Shown here: positions 7,823 to 15,806 of the stretch, piece by piece | How positions within the stretch are numbered: position 1 is the first letter of the stretch | Layout of the letters: the number at the start of each line of letters is the position of its first letter | DNA from: Alkalibacillus flavidus | GTDB lineage: Bacteria > Bacillota > Bacilli > Bacillales > Alkalibacillaceae | Assembly (NCBI RefSeq): GCF_040545925.1 | Contig: NZ_JBEPMX010000013.1 | Coordinates: 1 to 64,000 of the forward strand | DNA length: 64,000 nt | Reading direction: 5' to 3' | Made by a program: the position numbers and the translations under genes | Notes under the pieces: generated by a model | Told to the model about the DNA's origin: nothing | The model's input: the letters and a program-made list of their open reading frames with translations, nothing else | Database searches by the model: none

Positions 7823-8893
7823 TTAGTCTCCAAGTTCGTCTAACTTCGCCGTTTGTTCTTCGATTAATAACGCATCAATGATTTCGTCAATTTTACCTTC
7901 CATCACTTGGTCAAGTTTATTAATCGTTAAATTAATACGGTGGTCCGTGACACGGTTTTGCGGATAGTTATACGTGCGAATGCGCTCAGAACGGTCACCT
8001 GTACCTACCGCTGATTTACGGTTTTCATCTAATTCTTCTTGCGCTTTCGCCTGTTCCATCTCGTAAATACGTGCACGCAGGACCTTCATCGCTTTTTCTT
8101 TGTTTTTAATTTGCGATTTCTCATCCTGACAAGATACAACGACGCCTGTTGGCTCATGCGTTAAACGAACGGCTGACATTGTCGTGTTAACACTTTGTCC
8201 GCCTGGGCCGCTGGATGTAAACGTATCAACGCGGATATCGTTATCATGAATCTCGACTTCAACTTCTTCCGCTTCAGGTAATACCGCAACCGTCGCCGTT
8301 GACGTATGAATTCGGCCACCTGATTCCGTATCTGGAACACGCTGAACACGGTGCGCGCCGTTTTCAAATTTAAAACGTGAATACGCGCCATTACCGTTAA
8401 TCATGATAATAATTTCTTTATAACCGCCGACTTCAGCTTCGTGCGCTTCAATCACTTCTAACTTCCAACCTTGTGATTCAGCATAACGTGAATAAAGACG
8501 ATACAAGTCACCAGCGAAAAGCGCCGCTTCATCACCACCGGCTGCTCCGCGGATTTCCATAATAACGTTTTTATCATCATTCGGGTCTTTCGGAATAAGT
8601 AAAAACTTCATCTCTTCTTCGAGCGGTTCAACTTGTGGCTCTAATTCTTCAAGTTCTTCTTTCGCCATGTCGATCACATCTTTATCCGATTCTTCTGAGA
8701 TCATTGTTTTGGCGTCTTCGATTTGTTGTTTAATATCTTTATATTCGCGATATTTCTCCACGACAGGTTGAATATCGGCTTGTTCTTTTGAATATTGGCG
8801 TAGTTTATTTGAATCGTTAATCACTTCAGGATCCATCAGTAAATCGGTCAACTGATTGTAACGATCCTCCATATGTTGTAATTTTTCGAGCAT
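7823..8893 (-). CDS. prfA: Peptide chain release factor 1
   Basis: Recognises UAA and UAG and triggers peptide release. The catalytic GGQ loop (SGPGGQSVNTT near residue 230) and the RF1 stop-codon reading domain before it are intact. An acidic coiled-coil N-terminal domain is visible (residues 1-100). 356 residues as usual. AGAGGTGG precedes the ATG by 8 bases. It heads the prfA-prmC pair, with a 150-bp gap to tdk that contains a terminator. Confidence 0.96.
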   Translation of the reverse strand: MLEKLQHMEDRYNQLTDLLMDPEVINDSNKLRQYSKEQADIQPVVEKYREYKDIKQQIEDAKTMISEESDKDVIDMAKEELEELEPQVEPLEEEMKFLLIPKDPNDDKNVIMEIRGAAGGDEAALFAGDLYRLYSRYAESQGWKLEVIEAHEAEVGGYKEIIIMINGNGAYSRFKFENGAHRVQRVPDTESGGRIHTSTATVAVLPEAEEVEVEIHDNDIRVDTFTSSGPGGQSVNTTMSAVRLTHEPTGVVVSCQDEKSQIKNKEKAMKVLRARIYEMEQAKAQEELDENRKSAVGTGDRSERIRTYNYPQNRVTDHRINLTINKLDQVMEGKIDEIIDALLIEEQTAKLDELGD

Positions 8894-8996
8894 ACGACGT
8901 CCACCTCTTACTCTTTCGTTAATTATTCCACATTATATCATACCATAAATAAGCATAACATTTCGTCCGTAAAGCATGATAATCTTATGAAAATCG

Positions 8997-9032
8997 AAAA
9001 CCAGTCAAGATTAACTTTAATCCAGACTGGTT
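8997..9032 (-). terminator. tdk terminator
   Basis: AACCAGTC (8999-9006) pairs with GACTGGTT (9025-9032); GATTAA and TTAATC extend the stem inward. On the minus strand it is followed by TTTTCGATTTTC. Placed about 15 bases after the tdk stop. Confidence 0.65.
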
Positions 9033-9047
9033 AAGCGATCAATTCAT

Positions 9048-9674
9048 TTAATTGAATGACGAACGACTCGCGACGTCAAATTCTGCATAACGCGGATGCT
9101 TCGGTACTTCGTGATGGTGACGGCAACGCGGTTCGTACGATTCTGACGCGCCGACTAAAATAACGGGATCGTCATATGAAGCGGGCTTCCCGTCGATTAA
9201 CCGTTGCGTACGACTAGCCGGTGAGCCACAGTGCGGACAAATCGCGTTCAGTTTCGTGACAGTTTCCGCAAGCGACAAGAGCTGCGGGATCGCACCGAAC
9301 GGTTCCCCGCGAAAATCTTGATCGAGACCGGCCACGATAACACGCACACCACGATCAGCTAAGTATTGCGCGACCTCGACGACGTCATCATCGAAAAATT
9401 GCACTTCATCAATACCGACAATATCGACATCATCGTCAATGTTGTCGTAAATGTCTTGAACATCATCGATTGGTCTAGCGATGATAGAGTTCCCGTTATG
9501 TGACACGATCGACTCATCATCGTAGCGGTTGTCAATCGCCGGTTTAAAGACGCGCACATTCAAATGGCCGTAAGTCGCACGTCGCACACGGCGAATAAGT
9601 TCTTCTGATTTACCTGAGAACATGCTACCACAAATGACCTCAAGCCAACCGCTATGTTTCATTACATACATCAT
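9048..9674 (-). CDS. tdk: Thymidine kinase
   Basis: Phosphorylates thymidine with ATP in the pyrimidine salvage pathway (type II TK). Walker A GSMFSGKSEEL near residue 12, the DEVQFF Walker B motif, and the lid and zinc region with CPHCGSPASRTQR near residue 145 are present. The second zinc pair is not classical: the later motif is CRHHHEVP, as in B. subtilis Tdk. The ATG at 9674 follows GAGGTG by seven bases and gives 208 residues; an upstream ATG at 9689 overlaps the ribosome site. Confidence 0.95.
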   Translation of the reverse strand: MMYVMKHSGWLEVICGSMFSGKSEELIRRVRRATYGHLNVRVFKPAIDNRYDDESIVSHNGNSIIARPIDDVQDIYDNIDDDVDIVGIDEVQFFDDDVVEVAQYLADRGVRVIVAGLDQDFRGEPFGAIPQLLSLAETVTKLNAICPHCGSPASRTQRLIDGKPASYDDPVILVGASESYEPRCRHHHEVPKHPRYAEFDVASRSSFN

Positions 9675-9720
9675 AATTTCGCACCTCATTTATACAAACT
9701 TTTACATTTTTCGCACCGTA

Positions 9721-9758
9721 AAGATTAAAAAGGGCGGTCAACCGTAAAGGTGACTGCC
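9721..9758 (-). terminator. Terminator-like hairpin in the tdk leader
   Basis: On the minus strand GGCAGTCACC (9758-9749) pairs with GGTTGACCGCC (9743-9733) with one bulge and is followed by TTTTTAATCTTT. It stands about 50 bases before the tdk start, so it may end read-through from upstream or act as an attenuator. No known leader family is recognised. Confidence 0.5.
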
Positions 9759-9856
9759 ATATGATGAAAGATATGATTGCTAAAATAAAAATTAAGGCTC
9801 TTTAAAGTTTAATGGTGTTTTTAAAATGATAGTAGCACTGAGTTGTTGAATTGTGA

Positions 9857-10096
9857 GGAGCGAAGGTGGTGACTCCTGGTCGACTAAAAGCGGTCACGTC
9901 CTGTGACCAACATCGACATTAGACCGTCCGGGTCGTCACGGGAACAGCACGAGTCTCGAGACCCCGAGAGATGCACCTGCGTCTGCGAGTCAACGCTTCG
10001 AAGCAGGCTTCCTCGGTGCAAGTTGCAAGGAAGCATTTTCGATGAGGTTGCCTGGCTCGAGCCGTGCCCGCGGAAAGCGTCCACCGAAAGCGGATC
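9857..10096 (-). repeat. GC-rich dispersed palindromic repeat, copy A
   Basis: Read on the minus strand this copy shares long stretches with copy B (34347-34590): the CGCTTTCCGCGGGCACGGCT end, the block CCTTGCAACTTGCACCGAGG, and GCAGGTGCATCTCTCGGGGT near the other end. The two ends form an imperfect inverted repeat. Copy A has an extra 70 bases with a GGTCAC/GTGACC hairpin. It lies between rpmE and tdk with no coding capacity. Short GC-rich intergenic repeats of this style are widespread in Bacillaceae; no transposase is present. Confidence 0.8.
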
Positions 10097-10130
10097 ACAA
10101 TATCAACAACGGACTTTAACAGAACCAAAA

Positions 10131-10226
10131 AATAAAAAAGCTGACCGTCTTTGCTAAGCTGCCACACGGTGATTATAATGGTGTCGATCATCTCGTATGG
10201 TGTTTAGCTGAAAGATTCGGTCAGCT
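10131..10226 (-). terminator. rpmE terminator with long structured loop
   Basis: AGCTGACCG (minus strand, from 10226) pairs perfectly with CGGTCAGCT ending at 10139 and is followed by TTTTTTATTTTTT. The 70-base loop can fold further (GCTAA/TTTAGC pair). An unusually long terminator loop; it could also be a small structured RNA. Confidence 0.6.
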
Positions 10227-10244
10227 CCTTTAATGAAATCATTA

Positions 10245-10490
10245 TTATGACATGTTGTATTTTTTCTTGAAGCGGTCTACACGGCCACCAACTTTGTCGG
10301 CTTTCTGCTTACCAGTGTAGAACGGGTGAGAATCTGAACTAATTTCAACACGAATTAATGGGTACTCATTACCGTCTTCCCATTCAATTGTTTCTTCAGA
10401 TTCTAACGTTGAACCTGTTAGAAATTTGAAATTAGAGCTTGTATCTAAAAATACAACCTTGCGATATTCCGGATGGATATCCTGTTTCAT
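10245..10490 (-). CDS. rpmE2: Ribosomal protein L31 type B
   Basis: Large-subunit protein at the central protuberance. 81 residues with the type B signature (KQDIHPEYRKVVFLDTSS near the start, SHPFYTGKQK near residue 60) and no cysteines at all, so it is the zinc-independent C-minus paralogue. In B. subtilis the gene between rho and tdk is the zinc-binding rpmE; here the other type occupies that place. The ATG at 10490 has GGAGGAG eight bases ahead. No Zur-box-like operator is visible, consistent with constitutive use. Confidence 0.95.
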   Translation of the reverse strand: MKQDIHPEYRKVVFLDTSSNFKFLTGSTLESEETIEWEDGNEYPLIRVEISSDSHPFYTGKQKADKVGGRVDRFKKKYNMS

Positions 10491-10545
10491 GCTTAACACT
10501 CCTCCTTGCCCTGAATCCTGTGGAAACAGAGTTAATTTAAACCGT

Positions 10546-10613
10546 TCGTTAACCGATTGTTAACGTCCCAATTCATACAGAGTGATTATATCAACTCGAC
10601 GTGTAGATTGCAA
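10546..10613 (-). promoter_or_regulatory. rpmE promoter and leader hairpin
   Basis: TTGCAA (10613-10608), a 17-base spacer and TATAAT (10590-10585) form a strong sigma-A promoter just after rho. The leader contains a perfect inverted repeat CGTTAAC-CGATT-GTTAACG (10547-10565). Structured leaders upstream of L31 genes are known in Firmicutes; whether this is one is inference. Confidence 0.6.
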
Positions 10614-10629
10614 GACGTTAACGAAATTC

Positions 10630-11904
10630 TTATTGTTTTCCTTTCATTTCATCGTCCATAATTTTGAAAAACTCTTCGTTGTCTTTCGAATTACGCAGAC
10701 GACGTAAGAAGCGGTCTAAGAAATCGTGCTGGTCTTGCATCGTTTTTCGGATCGCCCATGTCTTATCAAGATGCTCTTTTGACAGGAGCAACTCTTCTTT
10801 TCGTGTCCCTGACTTTAACACGTCAATCGCAGGGAAAATCCGGCGTTCAGCCATACGACGATCAAGATGCAATTCCATATTGCCTGTTCCTTTAAATTCT
10901 TCATAAATGACATCGTCCATACGCGAACCAGTATCGACAAGTGCCGTCGCTAAAACGGTTAAACTACCGCCTTCTTCGATATTACGCGCTGCACCGAAAA
11001 AGCGTTTCGGACGGTGGAACGACGCTGGGTCAATACCACCTGATAAAGTTCGTCCACTCGGTGGGATAACTAAGTTATACGCACGCGCTAGACGGGTAAT
11101 ACTGTCCATTAAAATAATGACATCTTGTTTGTGCTCCACTAAACGCATCGCACGGTCTAGCACGAGTTCAGACACTTTAATATGGTTTTCTGGCACTTCA
11201 TCAAATGTTGAACTGACGACATCGACATCTTCGGCTACTGATCGTTCAATGTCCGTCACTTCTTCAGGTCGCTCATCAATGAGTAAAATAATCAGTTTTG
11301 AGTCAGGATGATTTTGTTTAATGCTGTTAGCTACTTGTTTCAAAATCATCGTCTTACCGGCTTTAGGCGGAGCGACGATTAGACCACGTTGACCAAACCC
11401 GACAGGTGACATCATGTCCATGATACGCGTTGATAAAACGTTCGATTTCGTCTCTAAATTCATCTTTCGGTCAGGATATAAAGCCGTTAAACCAGGGAAG
11501 TGAATACGTTCTTTTGCACTTTCTGGATCATCTCCGTTGACCGCATCAACGTGCAATAAGCCAAAGTAGCGCTCGTTCTCTTTTGGCGGGCGCGCTTTAC
11601 CGGATACGAGGTCTCCGTTACGCAAGTCAAAACGACGGATTTGCGACGCTGAAATATAAATATCTTCAGGGCTTGGCGCGTAGTTGATCGGACGCAAGAA
11701 ACCGAAACCTTCTGATTGAATAATTTCTAATACGCCATCAACGAATAATTTGCCGTCTTGTTCTGTTTGCGCTTTTAAAATCGCAAAAATTAATTCTTTT
11801 TTGTTGAGTTTCGCATAATAAGAAACGCCAAAATCGCGTGCTAACGCGTAAAGCTCTTTAAGATTTTTCGTTTCTAATTGTGCGATTGTCATTGGATTTG
11901 ACAC
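10630..11904 (-). CDS. rho: Transcription termination factor Rho
   Basis: Hexameric RNA-dependent ATPase that terminates transcription. N-terminal Rho_N domain (residues 5-47), cold-shock RNA-binding domain with GFGFLRP (near 70), then the RecA-like core with Walker A APPKAGKT (near 178), Walker B VIILMDSITR, and the Q-loop/R-loop SGGIDP region. 424 residues. Starts at GTG 11904 with a weak ribosome site (TGTGGTG); the ATG four codons later is an alternative. Confidence 0.96.
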   Translation of the reverse strand: MSNPMTIAQLETKNLKELYALARDFGVSYYAKLNKKELIFAILKAQTEQDGKLFVDGVLEIIQSEGFGFLRPINYAPSPEDIYISASQIRRFDLRNGDLVSGKARPPKENERYFGLLHVDAVNGDDPESAKERIHFPGLTALYPDRKMNLETKSNVLSTRIMDMMSPVGFGQRGLIVAPPKAGKTMILKQVANSIKQNHPDSKLIILLIDERPEEVTDIERSVAEDVDVVSSTFDEVPENHIKVSELVLDRAMRLVEHKQDVIILMDSITRLARAYNLVIPPSGRTLSGGIDPASFHRPKRFFGAARNIEEGGSLTVLATALVDTGSRMDDVIYEEFKGTGNMELHLDRRMAERRIFPAIDVLKSGTRKEELLLSKEHLDKTWAIRKTMQDQHDFLDRFLRRLRNSKDNEEFFKIMDDEMKGKQ

Positions 11905-12065
11905 AAAAACACCACACTTCTATGAAATTTTATTTTTTATGTTGGAAATATAGTCGTTGGGTTGTCAATTTATATGTGAGAAGAAATTGTTATATGAGGT
12001 ATAACTGTTTTATTGTATCGTTTTTGATGACGTTAAGCAAGTTTAATCTAGGGGTGTAAAAAGAA

Positions 12066-12093
12066 GAAATCTGCAGTATGACCTGCAGATTTC
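12066..12093 (-). terminator. glpX terminator
   Basis: Perfect 11-bp stem GAAATCTGCAG / CTGCAGATTTC with a six-base loop, followed on the minus strand by TTCTTTTT, nine bases after the glpX stop. Confidence 0.88.
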
Positions 12094-12101
12094 GCTAAAT
12101 A

Positions 12102-13070
12102 TCAATCCTTAATCACCAAATCTGGTTTTTTCGCTAGGCTGTGTGTGCCATCGATAAATCGGACGGTTCCTGATTTGGCGCGCATAACGACGGTTTCTGT
12201 TGTGGCTTTGTCACCTTTGAATTGGACGCCTTGGAGCAATTCGCCGTCTGTAATACCAGTTGCAGCAAAGATCGCATCATCACCACCGCATAGGTCTTCC
12301 ATCGTTAACACGCGGTTAACGTCTTGAATGCCCATATCACGGCAACGGGCAACTTGCTCGTCATCGACTGGTTTTAAGCGACCTTGAATTTCGCCACCTA
12401 AACACGTTAATCCAATCGCTGATAAGACGCCTTCGGGTGCACCACCTGTGCCCATCAACATATCGACACCTGTGTGGTCAAAGGCTGCGTTTATCGATGC
12501 GGCCACATCGCCATCAGGGATGAGCTTGATGCGAGCGCCTGCTTCGCGAATCTCTTGAATAAGTTGGTCATGGCGCGGGCGATTAAGAACGACGACCACG
12601 ATATCTTCTACGTCTTTGCCTTTAGCATTTGCGACTGCTTCTAAATTCTCAGCAACAGATGCGTTAAGGTCAACTTTTCCGACTGCTTCTGGACCGACGG
12701 CAATCTTCTCCATGTACATATCTGGTGCGTGTAACAGCTCACCACGGTCTGCAATCCCGACAACACAAAGGGCATTCCACGTCCCGAGTGCTACGATATT
12801 CGTGCCTTCGACTGGATCAACGGCGATATCGACCTCTGGACCTTGCCCTTGTCCGACTTCTTCACCTATGTACAACATCGGTGCCTCATCTTTTTCCCCT
12901 TCGCCAATCACAACGGTACCTTGCATTGGAACAGTGTCAAAAACCGTTCGCATCGCTTCGGTCGCTGCACCGTCTGCCTCTTCCTTTTCACCTCGTCCCA
13001 TCCAGCGTGCGGATGCTAAAGCTGCCGCTTCTGTGACGCGGACAATTTCCATCGATAAACTTCTTTCCAT
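12102..13070 (-). CDS. glpX: Class II fructose-1,6-bisphosphatase
   Basis: Hydrolyses fructose 1,6-bisphosphate in gluconeogenesis. GlpX signature: GEGEKDEAPMLYIGE near residue 58, DPVEGTN near residue 86 (metal site), and GTGGAPEGVLSA near residue 208. 322 residues. GGGGGAG precedes the ATG by seven bases. Same order as ywjI in B. subtilis, between murAB and rho, with 39 bp to murAB. Confidence 0.95.
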   Translation of the reverse strand: MERSLSMEIVRVTEAAALASARWMGRGEKEEADGAATEAMRTVFDTVPMQGTVVIGEGEKDEAPMLYIGEEVGQGQGPEVDIAVDPVEGTNIVALGTWNALCVVGIADRGELLHAPDMYMEKIAVGPEAVGKVDLNASVAENLEAVANAKGKDVEDIVVVVLNRPRHDQLIQEIREAGARIKLIPDGDVAASINAAFDHTGVDMLMGTGGAPEGVLSAIGLTCLGGEIQGRLKPVDDEQVARCRDMGIQDVNRVLTMEDLCGGDDAIFAATGITDGELLQGVQFKGDKATTETVVMRAKSGTVRFIDGTHSLAKKPDLVIKD

Positions 13071-13109
13071 CGTTATGCTCCCCCTTTTATCATGTCCCCA
13101 TTAAGTGCA

Positions 13110-14396
13110 TTATGCGTTTTGGAATAGTTTCTTATCTTCTTCTGACATTTGTTCGCGCCACACGACAGCGCCTAAATTTTTCAGTTTTTCAGTGATTTGA
13201 TCGTAGCCTCGTTCAATATGATCCAGACCGACGACTTCTGTGACGCCATCTGCCATGAGACCAGCAATGACTAACGCCGCGCCCGCGCGCAAGTCGCTCG
13301 CCTTCACTTTCGCTCCTTCTAATGGCGTTTGACCAGATACGACAGCTGAGTTGCCTTCGACTTTAATACTCGCATTCATGCGCCGCAGCTCGTCAATATG
13401 TTTAAAACGGGCTTGGTAAATCGTATCTGTGACGATACTCGTCCCTTCAGCTTGTGTGAGTAATGATGTGAACGGCTGTTGTAAATCTGTCGGGATTCCT
13501 GGATAAACGAGTGTCTTAATATCGACATTCGACAGCGGTCGATTGCCACGAACAATTAAATAATCGGTGCTTTCTTCGATTTCAACACCCATCTCACGTA
13601 GTTTAGCCGTTAACGATTCCAAGTGGGTCGGAATGACATTATCAATCGTCACTTCTTCGCCTTTGGATGCTGCTAAAATGGTGTACGTGCCAGCTTCAAT
13701 CCGATCAGGAATAATCGTATGCTGACAACCGTTCAACTCATCGACGCCTTCAATACGAATAACGTCCGTGCCAGCTCCTTTAATATTCGCGCCCATACTA
13801 TTGAGCAGTGTCGCGACATCAATAATTTCCGGTTCTTTCGCTGCGTTTTCAATCGTCGTTTTGCCTTTAGCTTTTACCGCTGCAAGCATAATATTAATCG
13901 TCGCACCGACACTCACGACATCTAAATATATTTTCGCACCGACAAGTTCATCAGCTTGCAAGTAAATCGCGCCTTGTTCATTCGTTACTTTAGCGCCTAA
14001 CGCTTCAAAGCCTTTAATATGCTGGTCGATCGGGCGTGGGCCAAGGTTACAACCGCCTGGTAAACCGATGACTGCTTTTTTAAATCGGCCGAGCATCGCA
14101 CCCATAAAATAATACGACGCGCGTAATTTTTTTACACGACCGTTCGGCAGTGGCATCGAGACCATATTAGCTGGATTGATGGTCACATCCTCGCCGTCTT
14201 GTGACACCTCGCCACCGATATCTTCGAGCAACTCTTTTAAAATGTCGATATCTGAAATATTCGGCAGCCCTTCAATCGTGACTTCGGATTCGGCTAAAAT
14301 CGTCGCTGGCAATAACGCCACGGCACTGTTTTTAGCCCCGCTAATCCGAACTTCTCCATTCAGTTTATGGCCGCCTTCGATTAGCAATTTATCCAT
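13110..14396 (-). CDS. murAB: UDP-N-acetylglucosamine 1-carboxyvinyltransferase
   Basis: First committed step of peptidoglycan synthesis: transfers enolpyruvate from PEP to UDP-GlcNAc. The phosphomycin-sensitive catalytic Cys is present in LPGGCNLGPRPIDQH near residue 116; the N-terminal SGAKNSAVALLPA motif is intact. 428 residues. Position next to tal and glpX identifies it as the second Bacillus paralogue (murAB, also murAZ), not murAA. Confidence 0.95.
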   Translation of the reverse strand: MDKLLIEGGHKLNGEVRISGAKNSAVALLPATILAESEVTIEGLPNISDIDILKELLEDIGGEVSQDGEDVTINPANMVSMPLPNGRVKKLRASYYFMGAMLGRFKKAVIGLPGGCNLGPRPIDQHIKGFEALGAKVTNEQGAIYLQADELVGAKIYLDVVSVGATINIMLAAVKAKGKTTIENAAKEPEIIDVATLLNSMGANIKGAGTDVIRIEGVDELNGCQHTIIPDRIEAGTYTILAASKGEEVTIDNVIPTHLESLTAKLREMGVEIEESTDYLIVRGNRPLSNVDIKTLVYPGIPTDLQQPFTSLLTQAEGTSIVTDTIYQARFKHIDELRRMNASIKVEGNSAVVSGQTPLEGAKVKASDLRAGAALVIAGLMADGVTEVVGLDHIERGYDQITEKLKNLGAVVWREQMSEEDKKLFQNA

Positions 14397-14458
14397 ATAA
14401 CATACTCCTTAACCGTATCGGTCACCTTTTGGTTGTAGGATGCCCTTTTCCATACGAT

Positions 14459-15106
14459 TTATTTATTCGCTTTCTCCCAATCATTTAAAAACTTCTCAAT
14501 CCCTTGGTCCGTTAACGGGTGCTTCACGAGTTGCTGAATGACGTTAAACGGAATTGTCGCGATATGCGCACCACTCATCGCCGCTTCTGACACGTGCATC
14601 GGGTGACGCACACTTGCTGCGATAATTTCCGTTTCAATACCGTGCGTGTCAAAAATAGCCGCGATTTCTTGAATCAAGTGTAAGCCGTTTTGACCGATAT
14701 CATCTAAGCGACCTAAAAACGGTGATACGTACGATGCGCCTGCACGTGCTGCAAGTAATGCTTGATTAGCTGAAAAAACAAGCGTTACATTTGTCTTCAC
14801 ACCACGGTCCGTTAATGTTTTACACGCTTTCAACCCTTCAAGTGTCATCGGTAATTTAATCGTAATATTCGGAGCGATTTGAACGAGTTCGTCAGCTTCC
14901 TTCAGCATCCCTTCTGCATCTTCAGAAATGACCTCTGCACTGACGGAGCCTTCTGTGACTTCTTTTGTAATCTCTTTAAGGCGATCGTGGAATGAGACAC
15001 CTTCTTTCGCTACGAGTGACGGGTTTGTCGTCACGCCTGATAAAATCCCTAATGCGTTTGCTTCTTTAATCTCATCAATGTTAGCCGTATCAATAAAAAA
15101 TTTCAT
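14459..15106 (-). CDS. tal: Transaldolase, small (fructose-6-phosphate aldolase-like) type
   Basis: Non-oxidative pentose phosphate pathway enzyme transferring dihydroxyacetone between sugar phosphates. 215 residues, TalB-type 3B short form. N-terminal FFIDTANIDEIKEA, VTTNPSLVAKEG near residue 26, and the Schiff-base lysine in NITIKLPMT near residue 84 are present. GGAGA precedes the ATG. Corresponds to ywjH, upstream of murAB; in B. subtilis fbaA stands between spo0F and this gene but is missing here. Confidence 0.94.
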   Translation of the reverse strand: MKFFIDTANIDEIKEANALGILSGVTTNPSLVAKEGVSFHDRLKEITKEVTEGSVSAEVISEDAEGMLKEADELVQIAPNITIKLPMTLEGLKACKTLTDRGVKTNVTLVFSANQALLAARAGASYVSPFLGRLDDIGQNGLHLIQEIAAIFDTHGIETEIIAASVRHPMHVSEAAMSGAHIATIPFNVIQQLVKHPLTDQGIEKFLNDWEKANK

Positions 15107-15159
15107 GTTTTAGTCTCCTTTAAAATCAAAATAATCTCGACTGATACACGAAAAGGCTA

Positions 15160-15187
15160 ACCCAGATCAAACTGGGTCAGCCAATTG
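15160..15187 (-). terminator. Terminator upstream of tal
   Basis: GGCTGACCCAG / CTGGGTTAGCC stem with a six-base loop and TTTTCG on the minus strand. It ends nine bases after the stop of the small reading frame at 15196-15267 and would isolate tal from upstream transcription. Confidence 0.7.
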
Positions 15188-15195
15188 CTTTGTGT

Positions 15196-15267
15196 TTATA
15201 TGGTGATGAAACCGCATGCTACCTGACGATGATTCCATTGATGGTCTGAAACATACTTAAATGGCAC
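15196..15267 (-). CDS. Candidate 23-residue small protein
   Basis: GTG start at 15267 preceded by AAAGGGGGGG with a five-base gap, then 23 codons and TAA, then a terminator hairpin. The predicted peptide begins MPFKYVSDHQW and ends VACGFITI, with one Cys. It has the full make-up of a tiny gene, but no homologue is known to me and a chance reading frame of this length is possible. It lies in the gap where fbaA is found in B. subtilis. Confidence 0.4.
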   Translation of the reverse strand: MPFKYVSDHQWNHRQVACGFITI

Positions 15268-15354
15268 AGCGGCCCCCCCTTTGTGTTGTTATCATGTATC
15301 ACATTACTAGAATATCAAGTGTGTCGCATTTTCGCAACTAAGTATCTAATCGGG

Positions 15355-15717
15355 CTACTTCTTAACATACTTATTCACGAAATAAATAACGTCGCTAAGT
15401 GTGAACGGTTTTTCTAACACACCTTGATGATCGGAATTTGAATTTAATTCAAGTTGTTTTTTAGCCATGCCTGTCATCAAAATCACAGGTGTATCGTCAC
15501 CTTTTTCGCGTAATGTCGCAATAAATTTATCACCTTTCATAGAAGGTAATAAATAATCAATGAAGCATAGGTCTACATGCCCACTATCCATCGTTTGTAA
15601 TGCATCATGGCAATTTAAAAATTGTTGGACATGAAAATCTTCTTGCTTCAAAAATTCACCCATCAACATAGCGATTGATTCTTCATCATCCACAACAACA
15701 GCTTGATATTTTCCCAT
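15355..15717 (-). CDS. spo0F: Spo0F-like response regulator (sporulation phosphorelay)
   Basis: Single CheY-like receiver domain of 120 residues, no output domain, in the spo0F place beside pyrG. Spo0F passes phosphate from sporulation kinases to Spo0B. The acidic pair DDEES (residues 10-14), the phospho-Asp in FIDYLLPSMKGD near residue 54, Thr in LMTGMAK near 82 and Lys in LEKPF near 104 are all present. Apart from these the sequence is unusually far from the B. subtilis protein, so identity rests partly on gene order. AAAAAGGTGATGG lies just before the ATG. Confidence 0.8.
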   Translation of the reverse strand: MGKYQAVVVDDEESIAMLMGEFLKQEDFHVQQFLNCHDALQTMDSGHVDLCFIDYLLPSMKGDKFIATLREKGDDTPVILMTGMAKKQLELNSNSDHQGVLEKPFTLSDVIYFVNKYVKK

Positions 15718-15806
15718 TCCATCACCTTTTTCTCAAAATCATCACACTATTACTTTACAAGATTGGAATAGGAAAATCAATCCATTCAACACTTTTCACG
15801 CTTTAA

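Noticed and set aside
9857..10096. Insertion sequence
   Set aside because: No transposase frame in or near any copy; only a short non-coding repeat.
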